Below are positions 34,953 to 43,875 of a DNA stretch of 64,000 nt, in pieces; positions within the stretch are counted from its first letter, which is position 1, and every line of letters begins with the position of its first letter. The translations under genes were made by a program, and so were the position numbers. The stretch comes from DATAOG01 sp963782885. GTDB lineage: Bacteria; Pseudomonadota; Alphaproteobacteria; Geminicoccales; Geminicoccaceae. The notes beneath the pieces are model-generated. The model saw only the letters and a program-made list of their open reading frames with translations, was not told the origin of the DNA and made no database searches. The stretch covers positions 1 to 64,000 of the forward strand of contig CAWALL010000023.1 in the NCBI GenBank assembly GCA_963782885.1, read 5' to 3'.

Positions 34953-36620
34953 TCAGGCCGACTGGGTGATCAGGCTTTCGGCGGCGGCGCGCGCGGCCTC
35001 GGTGATCGTGGCGCCGGCCAGCATGCGCGCGATCTCCTCGCGCCGCTCGGCCGCTTCGAGCGGGTGCGCCGTGACCGTCGCGCGGCCACCGCGGACCGTC
35101 TTCTCGACCCGCACGTGGTGATCGGCGCGCGCCGCCACCTGCGGCGCATGGGTCACGACCAGGACCTGGACCGCCTGGCCGAGTTGCGCGAGCCGCTCGC
35201 CGACCGCATCGGCGGTGGCGCCGCCGATGCCGGTGTCGACCTCATCGAACACGAGACATGGAGTCGAATCAACCTTGGCGAGCACGACCTTGAGCGCCAG
35301 CATCAGGCGGGCGAGCTCGCCGCCCGAGGCGATCTTGGCGAGCGGGCCCGGCTCCTGGCCTGGGTTGGTCGCGATCTCGAAGCCGACCCGCTCGGCGCCC
35401 TCGGCCGACCACTCGGCCTCGGGCAGCGACGTCAGCCGCGCCTGAAAGCGCGCCTTGTCGAGCTTGAGCGGCGCGAGCTCGGCCAGAACCGCGCGCGCCA
35501 GCCGGCCGGCCGTCGCTTTGCGCCCCTCGGACAGGTGCTGAGCGCAGGCGCCGAACGCCGCCCGCGCGTCGGCAGCGGCCCTGGTCGCCACAGTCAGGCG
35601 CTGGCCGCTCGCCTCGATGCCCTCGACCCGAGCTGCGATCTGGTCACGCAGCGTCGACAGCTCGTCGACCGGCACCCGGTGCTTGCGCGCCGCCGCACGC
35701 AGCGCGAACAGGCGCTCCTCGACGCTTTCCAGGCGATCGCCACCTTGTTCGAGCGCGCGACCGGCGTGCTCGAGCAACGCTCCCGCCTCCTCGAGCTCGA
35801 CCCGGGTGCGCTCGAGCCCCGCCGCGACCGGCTCGAGCAGCGTCGCTGCGCTCGGCGCGACCCGCTCGACCGTCCGCTGGGCGCCGGCAAGGCGCGTCTC
35901 GATGCCGCCGGCGCCGCGCAGGACCGCGAGCGCCTCGTCGATCGCCTGGCCGAGCTTTTCCCGGTTCATCAGCCGCGCCCTGGTCTCGGCGAGGGTCGCC
36001 TCCTCGCCAGGCGCCGGCGCCAGCTCGTCGAGTTCGGCCAGCATATGCCGCCAATAATCCTCCTCGCGCGCCGCCCGCTCGATCTCGGCGGCGACCGCCA
36101 GCCGCTCCTGCTCGGCCTGCCGCCAGCTCTCGTAGGCGGTGCGTACGGCCGCGGCCGGGCCATCGAGCCGGCCATAGGCATCGAGCAGACGGCGCTGGGT
36201 CGCCGGGTCGAGCAGCGCCTGCTGTTCGTGCTGGCCGTGGACCTCGACCAGCCGCTCGCCGAGCCGGCGCAGCAGCCCGCCGCTCGCCGGCTGGTCGTTG
36301 ACGAACGCGCGCGAGCGGCCGTCGGCGCCGAGCACGCGGCGCAGCACCAGCTCGTCCTCGCCGTCGATGCCGTGCCCGGCCAGCAGCTCCCGCACCGACG
36401 CCGCGGCGGGCTCGGGAAAAACCGCGCTGACCGAGGCCTGGGCGGCTCCCGGCCGGACCAGCGACCGATCGGCCCGGCCGCCGAGCGCGAGGCCCAGGGC
36501 GTCGAGCAGGATCGACTTGCCGGCGCCGGTCTCGCCGGTCAGCACGCACAGCCCGCGCGCAAGCTCGAGGTCGAGCCGCTCGATCAGGACGAGGTCGCGG
36601 ATCGCGAGACTGGTCAGCAT
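34953..36620 (-). CDS. recN: DNA repair protein RecN
   Basis: 555 aa SMC-like ATPase for double-strand break repair. LTSLAIRDLVLIERLDLELA and Walker A GETGAGKSILLDALGLALGG are at the start. A long Ala/Glu/Arg-rich coiled coil fills the middle, with the hairpin near DELAPAPGEEATLAETRARL. The C-terminal ATPase half has the signature ASGGELARLMLALKVVLA, Walker B CLVFDEVDTGIGGATADAV and VVTHAPQVAARADHH. It is preceded by bamD (48 bp) and followed by ligA, the standard alphaproteobacterial order. Confidence 0.95.
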   Translation of the reverse strand: MLTSLAIRDLVLIERLDLELARGLCVLTGETGAGKSILLDALGLALGGRADRSLVRPGAAQASVSAVFPEPAAASVRELLAGHGIDGEDELVLRRVLGADGRSRAFVNDQPASGGLLRRLGERLVEVHGQHEQQALLDPATQRRLLDAYGRLDGPAAAVRTAYESWRQAEQERLAVAAEIERAAREEDYWRHMLAELDELAPAPGEEATLAETRARLMNREKLGQAIDEALAVLRGAGGIETRLAGAQRTVERVAPSAATLLEPVAAGLERTRVELEEAGALLEHAGRALEQGGDRLESVEERLFALRAAARKHRVPVDELSTLRDQIAARVEGIEASGQRLTVATRAAADARAAFGACAQHLSEGRKATAGRLARAVLAELAPLKLDKARFQARLTSLPEAEWSAEGAERVGFEIATNPGQEPGPLAKIASGGELARLMLALKVVLAKVDSTPCLVFDEVDTGIGGATADAVGERLAQLGQAVQVLVVTHAPQVAARADHHVRVEKTVRGGRATVTAHPLEAAERREEIARMLAGATITEAARAAAESLITQSA

Positions 36621-36668
36621 GGCGCCGGCCGCTGGCTCAGGGGCGGGCGCCCGCGCTCCGGCCGGCCC

Positions 36669-37454
36669 TCATGGTTCGGGCCCGCCGTTGATCAGGGCAT
36701 AGCTGTCCTCGTACCAGCGGCTGCCCGGGAAGTTGTAGCCGAGCACCGCCGCGGTCCGGCGCGCCTCGTCGGTGACGCCGAGCGCCATATAGGCCTCGGT
36801 CAACCGGTGCAGCGCTTCGGGCACGTGGGTCGTGGTCTGGTAGTTGTCGACCACGTTACGGAAGCGGTTGATCGCCGCGACGTACTTGCCCCGCTGCAGA
36901 TAGTAGCGACCGATCGCCATCTCCTTGCCGGCCAGGTGATCGCGTGCCAGCTGGACCTTGAGCTCGGCATCGCGGGCATATTTGCTGTCCGGGAAGCGGC
37001 GGATCAGTTCCTCGAAGGCGTTGAGCGCGTCCTCGGTCATCTTCTGATCGCGGCCGACGTCGGAGATCTGCTCGTAATCGCAGATGCCGATCAGATAGTA
37101 GGCGTAAGCGACGTCCTTGTTACCCGGATGCAGGTCGATGAAGCGGCGTGCGGCATCGACCGCCGCATCATACTCATTGGCCTGGTAATAGGCATAGGCG
37201 GACATCAGCTGGGCACGGGTCGCCCATTCCGAATAGGGGTGCTGGCGATCGACCTCCTCGAAGGCCTGCGCAGCCTTGTGCGGGTCGCCTGCATTGAGCT
37301 GGTTGAGGGCCTCATCGTACAGCTCGTCGACCGGCCGCTCGACATACTGCTCGTCCTGGCTCTTGCCGGCGCAGCCGGCGCCCGCCAGCGTGATCAACGC
37401 CAGCGAGAGCAACGCGCGCCGAAACCGGCCTGGACCGGACCTTCTGGTCTCCAT
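36669..37454 (-). CDS. bamD: Outer membrane assembly factor BamD
   Basis: 261 aa lipoprotein of the BAM complex, which folds outer-membrane beta-barrels. The signal ends in the lipobox LAGAGC (about residue 26). Five TPR-like repeats follow, beginning VDELYDEALNQLNAGDPHKA and including WATRAQLMSAYAYYQANEYD and KYARDAELKVQLARDHLAGK. The ATG at 37454 is chosen since it starts a proper lipoprotein signal; the frame is open further upstream but without one. The neighbours are lpxC (across an opposite-strand regulator) and recN. Confidence 0.93.
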   Translation of the reverse strand: METRRSGPGRFRRALLSLALITLAGAGCAGKSQDEQYVERPVDELYDEALNQLNAGDPHKAAQAFEEVDRQHPYSEWATRAQLMSAYAYYQANEYDAAVDAARRFIDLHPGNKDVAYAYYLIGICDYEQISDVGRDQKMTEDALNAFEELIRRFPDSKYARDAELKVQLARDHLAGKEMAIGRYYLQRGKYVAAINRFRNVVDNYQTTTHVPEALHRLTEAYMALGVTDEARRTAAVLGYNFPGSRWYEDSYALINGGPEP

Positions 37455-37558
37455 GACGGCGCTCAGCATTGGCGGGCGGATGACGCCTGTCAAGCGCCAC
37501 CAGGACGCGCTCGGCCGCGCGTACCGGGCACCCGCGATGGTAGCGGAGGTCGAGCTTC

Positions 37559-37587
37559 TTGCGCCTGCACCCGACAAAATCTAGACT
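37559..37587 (+). promoter_or_regulatory. Candidate promoter of the XRE regulator gene
   Basis: TTGCGC (37559-37564), a 17-base spacer and TAGACT (37582-37587), matching the sigma70 consensus at 4 of 6 positions in each box, 86 bases before the regulator's ATG. It lies in the 219-bp gap shared with divergent bamD. Confidence 0.4.
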
Positions 37588-37673
37588 TCCCTGCGCGCAA
37601 CGAGCGATGGCCCACGAGAGCATGCCGCCGGCCGCCCGCCGGTAGGCATGGTGCCGCCGCAATAAGGGACGGT

Positions 37674-38051
37674 ATGGGCACTCGGACCAGGCGCATTGAT
37701 CAACACGTGGGCGAGCGGATTCGGCTGCGCCGGACCGAGCGCGGCCTCACTCAGGAACAGCTGGCGGCCGCGCTCGACGTCTCCTACCAGCAGATCCAGA
37801 AATACGAGACCGGGGCGAACCGGATCAGCGCCGGCCGACTGTTCGAGATCTCACGCAAACTCGGCGTCGACATCGGCTACTTCTTCGAAGATCTCGACGC
37901 CGATCAGGAGCCGCCGCCGACACCGCTCGAACACGGCGGCCGCCAGCGCTCGGCGATCGAGCTGGTGCGCAAATTCGCGCAGATCCGCGACCACGAGGTT
38001 CGCGCTGCGATCGCCGGCCTGGTCAAGACGATCGTCGAACGCGAGCACTGA
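37674..38051 (+). CDS. XRE-family transcriptional regulator (PraR-like)
   Basis: 125 aa. The helix-turn-helix spans about residues 12-65: HVGERIRLRRTERGLTQEQL, then LDVSYQQIQKYETGANRISA and GRLFEISRKLGVDIGYFFED. This opening is characteristic of the alphaproteobacterial PraR/SinR-like regulators that control biofilm and symbiosis genes. A linker (about 70-90) and a short C-terminal helix (AIELVRKFAQIRDHEVRAAI) may dimerise it. It is alone on the plus strand between bamD and lpxC. Its target may be itself or the flanking envelope genes. Confidence 0.85.
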   Translation: MGTRTRRIDQHVGERIRLRRTERGLTQEQLAAALDVSYQQIQKYETGANRISAGRLFEISRKLGVDIGYFFEDLDADQEPPPTPLEHGGRQRSAIELVRKFAQIRDHEVRAAIAGLVKTIVEREH

Positions 38052-38081
38052 GCCGGGCGCCGCCCACCGGTATGGCCGCGC

Positions 38082-39068
38082 TCAGGCCCGGGCCGCCCGA
38101 CGGGCGGGCGGGTCGAGCTCGACCGGGCCGAACGCGTCGACCACCCGCCAGGCGGTCGGGTCGGCGAACAGCGCCCGCAGCAGCTTGTTGTGCAGCGTGT
38201 GGCCGGCGCAGCGGCTGGTGAACCGACCGATCAGCTGACCGCCGGCGAGATAGAGATCGCCGATGCTGTCCAGAACCTTGTGGCGGACGAACTCGTCGGG
38301 GAAGCGCAGTCCTTCCTCGTTGAGCACCCGGTCGCGGCTGACCACGACCGCGTTCTTCAGCGAGCCGCCGAGCGCCAGGCCGCGCGACCACAACTCCTCG
38401 ACCCGCTCGGCGAAGCCGAAGGTCCGCGCCCGGGCGATCTCGGTCTTAAACTCGTCGGCGCTGAACCGCACGCGCAGCGCCTGGCTGTCGATCAACGGGT
38501 GATCGAACTGGATCTCGCAGGCCACCTCGAAGCCGTCTGCGGGCTCGAGCCGGGCGTATTTGCCGTGGGCCGTCACGTCGATCGGCTTCAGCACCTCGAT
38601 CCGCAACCGCGGCCGGTCCTGCTCGACCACGCCGGCGCATTCGATCAGGAAGACGAACGGCTCGGCGCTGCCGTCCATGATCGGCAGCTCCGGCCCGCCG
38701 ACCTCGACCAGAACATTGTCAATCTCGCAGATCGCGAGCGACGCCATCAGGTGCTCGACCGTGGCCACCATGATGCCGCCCGGCTCGCCCAGCGTCGTAC
38801 ACATCGTGGTGTCGCACACCTGGTCGAAGCGCGCGGGCAGCGGCCGGGAGCCGGAACGGTCGTAGCGGAGGAAGCGGATGCCGCTGTCGGGCTCGCTCGG
38901 ATGCAAGGTGAGGGAGACGCGAGCGCCGGTGTGGAGCCCGGTCCCGACGCAACCGATCGGGTTGCGAAGGGTGCGCTGGATGCAGTCTTTGCGCGGGGCC
39001 TCTTGCGGGCCAAGTCTCACCACCGCCTCCTCCCGTTCGCTGCCGGCAGTCCGTCTTTGCGCTGACAT
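38082..39068 (-). CDS. lpxC: UDP-3-O-acyl-N-acetylglucosamine deacetylase
   Basis: 328 aa zinc amidase that commits UDP-3-O-acyl-GlcNAc to lipid A. QRTLRNPIGCVGTGLHTGAR opens domain I. TVEHLMASLAICEIDNV has the first zinc His. DEFVRHKVLDSIGDLYLAG supplies the second His and the Asp ligand (HKxxDxxGDL). The C-terminal AGHTLHNKLLRAL contains the catalytic-region His. About 20 extra residues precede the usual start. A terminator separates it from ftsZ, so it probably has its own promoter within 39069-39106. Confidence 0.95.
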   Translation of the reverse strand: MSAQRRTAGSEREEAVVRLGPQEAPRKDCIQRTLRNPIGCVGTGLHTGARVSLTLHPSEPDSGIRFLRYDRSGSRPLPARFDQVCDTTMCTTLGEPGGIMVATVEHLMASLAICEIDNVLVEVGGPELPIMDGSAEPFVFLIECAGVVEQDRPRLRIEVLKPIDVTAHGKYARLEPADGFEVACEIQFDHPLIDSQALRVRFSADEFKTEIARARTFGFAERVEELWSRGLALGGSLKNAVVVSRDRVLNEEGLRFPDEFVRHKVLDSIGDLYLAGGQLIGRFTSRCAGHTLHNKLLRALFADPTAWRVVDAFGPVELDPPARRAARA

Positions 39069-39106
39069 CGCCGATCCCGCGATCCGTGGAACGCCCGATC
39101 GAGAGC

Positions 39107-39151
39107 AAAAAAAGGCCTCCAGCCCAGGTCTAGCAACCTGGTCTGGAGGCC
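39107..39151 (-). terminator. Strong intrinsic terminator after ftsZ
   Basis: GGCCTCCAG (39114-39122) pairs with CTGGAGGCC (39143-39151). One mismatch follows, then CCAGGT (39124-39129) pairs with ACCTGG (39136-39141) around a six-base loop. Read on the minus strand, the stem is followed by seven Ts (39113-39107). It ends the dcw transcript before lpxC. Confidence 0.88.
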
Positions 39152-39215
39152 TCCAATCACACTTGGTTACGGTTTGTTACAGCCGATCGTTGAGAGAGCA
39201 ACTAATCTCGCGCGA

Positions 39216-40748
39216 TCAGCGTCGCAAAAACGCCGGGATGTCGTAGCTCGAATCCTCCTCGCTTGCCGCCAGGCGAGGCCCGGCCGCCTCGGCGCTCGCC
39301 ATCAGGGCCGGCTGCTGCTCGCCCGACCGGTCCTGGCGCTGCCGGCCGAAGCTCGCGGTCATCCGCTCGAACAGGCTGGGCGGGCGCTCGAGCTCGCGCA
39401 CCGGCGCGCGCAGCCGTCCCCACTCCTGAAAGCGCTCCTGCGGCGGCAGGGGCGGATGCAGGAAGGGCCGGCCGGGCTCGCCGCTCCTGGCGGCGATGTC
39501 CGGCGCCTGCGGCTCGGCCGCCGGCACCGCGTCGCCAGACTTGTCCGGTGCCGCGACGCCCGCGTCCTCCCCGCTGCCGTTGCGGCCACTTTCGGCCGAC
39601 GCCTCGGCCGGGGCAGCCAGATCCTTGCGGAGGCCGGCTTCGGCGTGGGCGGTGGCCGCCTTGAGCGGAAACAGCGCGGCCGACGGCAGCTTGGGCATCT
39701 GCGGCCGCAGCCGGAAACTCGGCGCGCTCGCGGCGGGCTTGGCCTCGGGCACCTCGGCCCGGGCGGGCTCGCTCCGGCTCTCGCGCACCTCGATGCCGGT
39801 CGCGACCACCGAGACCCGCATCTCACCGCTGACCGTCTCGTCGAGCGTCGAGCCGACGATGATGTTGGCGTCCGGATCGACCTCCTCCTTGATCCGGTTG
39901 GCCGCCTCGTCGACCTCGAACAGGGTCATGTCCGGGCCGCCGGTGATGTTGATCAGCACGCCGCGCGCGCCGCGCATCGAGACCTCGTCGAGCAGCGGGT
40001 TGGAGATCGCGGCCTCGGCGGCCTCGATCGCCCGACGCTCGCCCGAGCCCTCGCCAGTGCCCATCATCGCCTTGCCCATCTCGCTCATCACCGTCCGGAT
40101 GTCGGCGAAGTCGAGGTTGATCAGGCCCGGCATGACCATCAGGTCGGTGACCCCGCGGACACCCATGTGGAGCACGTTGTCGGCGAGCTTGAACGCTTCC
40201 GCGAACGTGGTCCGCTCGTTGGCGATCCGGAACAGGTTCTGGTTCGGAATCACGATGAGCGTGTCGACGTACTGCTGCAGCTCGGTGAGCCCGGCCTCCG
40301 CCACCCGCATCCGGTGCGCGCCCTCGAAGGCGAAGGGCTTGGTGACCACGCCCACGGTCAGGATGCCCTGCTCGCGGACCGAGCGGGCGATCACTGGCGC
40401 CGCGCCGGTGCCGGTGCCGCCGCCCATGCCGGCGGTGATGAACACCATGTGGCTGCCCTGAAGCTGGTCGAGCAGCTCTTCGATCGCCTCCTCCGCGGCC
40501 GCCCGGCCGATCTCCGGCCGCGCGCCCGCACCCAGGCCCTGGGTGATCGATGTGCCGAGCTGGATCTTGCGCTCGGTCAGAGAATGCGCGAGCGACTGCG
40601 CATCGGTATTGCAGGCGACGAACTCGACCCCTTCAAGATGGGCGGTGATCATGTTGTTCACCGCATTGGTACCGGCACCCCCGACCCCGACCACGGTAAT
40701 CCGGGGTCGCAGCTCATGGGTCACCGGCATACTCAAGTTGATTGTCAT
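39216..40748 (-). CDS. ftsZ: Cell division protein FtsZ
   Basis: 510 aa tubulin-like GTPase forming the division ring. The GTPase core (about 15-325) includes VVGVGGAGTNAVNNM, the tubulin signature GMGGGTGTGAAPVIA and the T7 synergy region NLDFADIRTVMSEMGKAMMG. A long Pro/Ala/Glu-rich linker (about 330-490) follows, typical of alphaproteobacteria. The C-terminal peptide DIPAFLRR binds FtsA and other anchors. GGAGGAGG lies just upstream of the ATG. It is the last dcw gene, 75 bp after ftsA and closed by the terminator at 39107-39151. Confidence 0.97.
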   Translation of the reverse strand: MTINLSMPVTHELRPRITVVGVGGAGTNAVNNMITAHLEGVEFVACNTDAQSLAHSLTERKIQLGTSITQGLGAGARPEIGRAAAEEAIEELLDQLQGSHMVFITAGMGGGTGTGAAPVIARSVREQGILTVGVVTKPFAFEGAHRMRVAEAGLTELQQYVDTLIVIPNQNLFRIANERTTFAEAFKLADNVLHMGVRGVTDLMVMPGLINLDFADIRTVMSEMGKAMMGTGEGSGERRAIEAAEAAISNPLLDEVSMRGARGVLINITGGPDMTLFEVDEAANRIKEEVDPDANIIVGSTLDETVSGEMRVSVVATGIEVRESRSEPARAEVPEAKPAASAPSFRLRPQMPKLPSAALFPLKAATAHAEAGLRKDLAAPAEASAESGRNGSGEDAGVAAPDKSGDAVPAAEPQAPDIAARSGEPGRPFLHPPLPPQERFQEWGRLRAPVRELERPPSLFERMTASFGRQRQDRSGEQQPALMASAEAAGPRLAASEEDSSYDIPAFLRR

Positions 40749-40823
40749 TCTTACACATCCTCCTCCGTTGCGGTCCCAAGCCTGGAACCCGTACTCCTGA
40801 GCTGGCCTTTGTCGGCTCTGTGC

Positions 40824-42125
40824 TCAAAAGTTTTCTCGCAACCATTGGCTGATCTTTGCCAGCCGAACGGTCATGACACGGTTGGGGCGAAGCGACCAAA
40901 AGGTCAAGCCGCCATCGTCCTCGCTAGCCCAGCGCAGCAGCCCCGCGGCGGTCGTGCCGCCGGGCAGGCCGGCAAGCTCGAGCCGGCCGTCGAGCGGCCG
41001 GACCCGCCCCAGGCGGGCCGGCATGCCGAACACCTCCTCGGCCAGCTCGACCATGCCCTCGAGCATGCTGCCGCCGCCGGTCAGCACCAGCCGTCGGCCG
41101 AGCACCGGCGGCTCGCTCGGCAGCCGGGCGCGCACCAGCTGCAGGATCTCCTCGACCCGCGGGCGCATGATCTCGGTCAGCCGGGCCCGCGACACGATCT
41201 GGCGGGGCGGATCCGCGGGATCGCCGACGCCCGGTACCTCCAGCTGCTGCCGGGCGTCGCCGGCGCGCGAGAGCACGCTGCCGTAGAGGGTCTTCAGGCG
41301 TTCGGCCTGCGGCCAGCCGGTCGACAGACCGAAGGCCAGGTCACGGGTCACGTGGCTGCCGCCGAGCGGCACGGTGTGGATCTCCTGGAGGCGGCCGTCG
41401 GCGAACCGGGCGGCCCCGGTGACGCCGCCGCCGAGGTCGAGCGCGAGCGCGCCAAGCGTGAGCTCGTCCTCGCTCAGGCTGCCGAGGCCGGCGGCATAGG
41501 GAGCGGCGACCACCGCCTGGACCTCGAGGTGGCAGCGCTCGACCGCGGCCACCAGGTTGTGCAAGGGCGCCGCGGCGACCTGAACCAGGTGGGCCTCAAG
41601 GCGCAGCTGTCGGCCGATCATGCCGCGCGGGTCGCGCAGCGGCTGACCGCCGTCCAGCGTGATCCTGAGCGGCAGGGCATGCAGGGATTCGCACCCGTCC
41701 GCGCCCGCCTGGGCCCGGGCGTGGGCGAGCGCCCGCGCGAGATCGTCGCCGGTCACCGCGCGGCCCTCGAGCTCGAGCTCGACCACCGCCCGCTCCGAGC
41801 GCGGCCGCCCGGCCGAGATCCCCAGCACCAGCTCGCGCAGCGTCTCCTTGGCCTGCTGCTCGGCCTCGTGGACCACGGCCAGGATCGACGCCTCCGCGGC
41901 CTCGGCATCGACGATCTCGCCGGCCCGCAGGCCCTCGGCCAGCTGATAGCCGGCGCCCCGGACCTCGAGGCCGCCGCCCGGACCGCGGCGGGCGATCAGG
42001 CAGCACATCTTGGTCGTGCCGATATCGAGCACGCCGATCGGGTCGTGGCGGCCGATCGGCCGGGCCTCGGCGCGGCGCTGCAGGCGGATCCTCGGGTTCA
42101 ACTTGAGGATCTCGGCCCCGGTCAT
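40824..42125 (-). CDS. ftsA: Cell division protein FtsA
   Basis: 433 aa actin-like membrane anchor of the Z ring. IGVLDIGTTKMCCLIAR is the phosphate-1 loop, the 1C subdomain lies around VVELELEGRAVTGDDLARAL, the phosphate-2 loop is ALDLGGGVTGAARF and the adenosine motif is LVLTGGGSMLEGM. The amphipathic C-terminal helix VRLAKISQWLRENF attaches it to the inner membrane. The first four bases overlap the end of ftsQ, so it is coupled to it. Confidence 0.95.
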   Translation of the reverse strand: MTGAEILKLNPRIRLQRRAEARPIGRHDPIGVLDIGTTKMCCLIARRGPGGGLEVRGAGYQLAEGLRAGEIVDAEAAEASILAVVHEAEQQAKETLRELVLGISAGRPRSERAVVELELEGRAVTGDDLARALAHARAQAGADGCESLHALPLRITLDGGQPLRDPRGMIGRQLRLEAHLVQVAAAPLHNLVAAVERCHLEVQAVVAAPYAAGLGSLSEDELTLGALALDLGGGVTGAARFADGRLQEIHTVPLGGSHVTRDLAFGLSTGWPQAERLKTLYGSVLSRAGDARQQLEVPGVGDPADPPRQIVSRARLTEIMRPRVEEILQLVRARLPSEPPVLGRRLVLTGGGSMLEGMVELAEEVFGMPARLGRVRPLDGRLELAGLPGGTTAAGLLRWASEDDGGLTFWSLRPNRVMTVRLAKISQWLRENF

Positions 42126-42973
42126 GCGCGGTGATCCACGAGCACGCTTGGATCGAGCTGGAGCCGGATACGCTCCGGCAGGAGGCGCAGGTCGACCACT
42201 CTGACCGCCCGGTCGAGCAGCGCCTCGTCGCGCGCCTTGGCGGCGAGCAGGCGCCAGGCGGTCTGCGGATTCTGCTCCGGCAGCATGACGTCGACCTGGT
42301 TGTCGAGATGCAGATCCCAGCGCCGGTCGCCGACCCAGGTCGCGGCGACCACCCGATCGGACAGCGCCGGCTCGGTCGAGAGCAGGGCGAACAGAGCCTC
42401 GGCGTGGCGCGGCGCGTCCTCGCCGACCAGCACCCGCAGGTTGCGGTAGGCCGCGGGCAGGCGGGCATCGTCCAGGCCGTGCTCGATCACCGCGCCGGTG
42501 CGATCGATCACCGCGAACTGACCGCCCTGTTGCCAGAGCGCCAGCGGCTGGCGCTCGATCAGGCGGATGTAGAGGCTCTCGGGCAGCATGCGCACGACGC
42601 TCGCCCGATCGACCCAGGTCAGCTGCTCGAGGCGCGCGCGCGCGGCCTCGGTGTCGACGCCCAGGATCGGGTCGCCGATCTCGACGCCGAGCCGTGCGCG
42701 CAGTTCCTCGAGGCCGGTCCGCACCCGGCCGTCGACGTAGACCTGGCGGACCGAGAATCCGACGTCGGCGGTCACCGCGAGCAGCCGTCGGACCAGCGCG
42801 CCCTCGAGCTCGGCGACCAGCCCCGAGGTGGTCGCCCAGATGCCGAAGCCACCGCCGAGCAGCAGCCCGAGCGCGCCGCCGGCCGCGTAGAGCGCCGGCC
42901 GGAACCAGCGCGGCCGCGGCGGTCGCCGGAAGAACTGGCGTGCGCGCCGGGCGGCGAGGCTCACGCGTCGCAT
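42122..42973 (-). CDS. ftsQ: Cell division protein FtsQ
   Basis: 283 aa bitopic membrane protein of the FtsQLB complex. A basic cytoplasmic tail (RRARQFFRRPPRPRWFRP) precedes one transmembrane helix (about 27-48). A POTRA domain follows (FSVRQVYVDGRVRTGLEELR, then WVDRASVVRMLPESLYIRLI), then the beta domain with ERQPLALWQQ. The ATG at 42973 is inside ddl (13-base overlap), which puts the basic tail and helix in normal order. Confidence 0.92.
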   Translation of the reverse strand: MRRVSLAARRARQFFRRPPRPRWFRPALYAAGGALGLLLGGGFGIWATTSGLVAELEGALVRRLLAVTADVGFSVRQVYVDGRVRTGLEELRARLGVEIGDPILGVDTEAARARLEQLTWVDRASVVRMLPESLYIRLIERQPLALWQQGGQFAVIDRTGAVIEHGLDDARLPAAYRNLRVLVGEDAPRHAEALFALLSTEPALSDRVVAATWVGDRRWDLHLDNQVDVMLPEQNPQTAWRLLAAKARDEALLDRAVRVVDLRLLPERIRLQLDPSVLVDHRA

Positions 42974-43875
42974 CGCGCCTCCAGGATCAGCTGCTCGACG
43001 AGCTCGGCAAAACCGATGCCGGCGTAGGCCGCCTGCTCGGGCACCAGCGAGATCGGGGTCATGCCCGGCTGGGTGTTGACCTCGAGCAGATAGAGGCCCT
43101 CCGGGTCGGCCTCGTCGAGCCTGAAGTCCGCGCGCGACACGCCCCGGCAGCCGAGCAGGCGGTGGGCGGTGAGCGCCTGATCGAGCGCCTGCTGGTAGAG
43201 CGCGGGCGCGAGCGGCGCCGGAATCAGGTGCTGCGCCTCGTTGGCGGTGTACTTGGCGTGGTAGTCGAAGAAGTTGTGGCGATGCCGGATCTCGGTGACC
43301 GCGAGCGGCCGCTCGCCGAGCACGCCGACGGTCAGCTCGCGCCCCGGAATGTAGCGCTCGACCAGAACGTCGGGCCCGTAGGGCCACTGGTTGCGGTCGA
43401 TCACCCGCTCGGCCGGTTCGCGCACGATCTTGACCCCGACGCTCGAGCCTTCCTGGTTGGGCTTGACCACGTAAGGCGGTGGCATGGCCGGGGCGCCGTT
43501 GCGCAGCGCGTCGACGGTCGTGAGCTGGCCCTCCGGACAGCGCAGGCCGGCGCTCGCGAACAGACGCTTGGCCATCGCCTTGTTCATCGCCAGGCTCGAG
43601 GCGAGCACGCCCGAGTGGCTGTATGGGATGGCCATGATCTCGAGCAGGCCCTGGACCGTGCCATCCTCGCCGTAGCGGCCGTGGAGCGCGTTATAAACCA
43701 CGTCGGGGCGGAGCTCGGCGAGCTTTGCCGGCAGGTCGCGGCCGACGTCGATCGCGCTGACCCTGTAGCCGCGCTCCCGCAACGCTTCGACCGCCGCCTG
43801 GCCGCTCACCAGCGAGACCTCGCGCTCGGCCGACCAGCCGCCCATCAGCACCGCCACGTGCCGATCGCGGCTCAT
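42961..43875 (-). CDS. ddlB: D-alanine--D-alanine ligase
   Basis: 304 aa ATP-grasp enzyme that makes D-Ala-D-Ala for MurF. The N-domain has VAVLMGGWSAEREVSLVSG and VYNALHGRYGEDGTVQGLLE. The ATP-grasp core has PPYVVKPNQEGSSVGVKIV, CRGVSRADFRLDE and LLEVNTQPGMTPISLVPEQA, with the Mg-binding Glu and Asn. The ATG at 43875 overlaps the murB stop (ATGA). It sits between murB and ftsQ as in most proteobacterial dcw clusters. Confidence 0.95.
   Translation of the reverse strand: MSRDRHVAVLMGGWSAEREVSLVSGQAAVEALRERGYRVSAIDVGRDLPAKLAELRPDVVYNALHGRYGEDGTVQGLLEIMAIPYSHSGVLASSLAMNKAMAKRLFASAGLRCPEGQLTTVDALRNGAPAMPPPYVVKPNQEGSSVGVKIVREPAERVIDRNQWPYGPDVLVERYIPGRELTVGVLGERPLAVTEIRHRHNFFDYHAKYTANEAQHLIPAPLAPALYQQALDQALTAHRLLGCRGVSRADFRLDEADPEGLYLLEVNTQPGMTPISLVPEQAAYAGIGFAELVEQLILEARCDA

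Noticed and set aside
32871..38051. A 1726-codon plus-strand open frame covering ligA, recN and bamD in antisense.
   Set aside because: Antisense shadow of GC-rich genes. Only its last 125 residues, the XRE regulator starting at 37674, resemble a protein.
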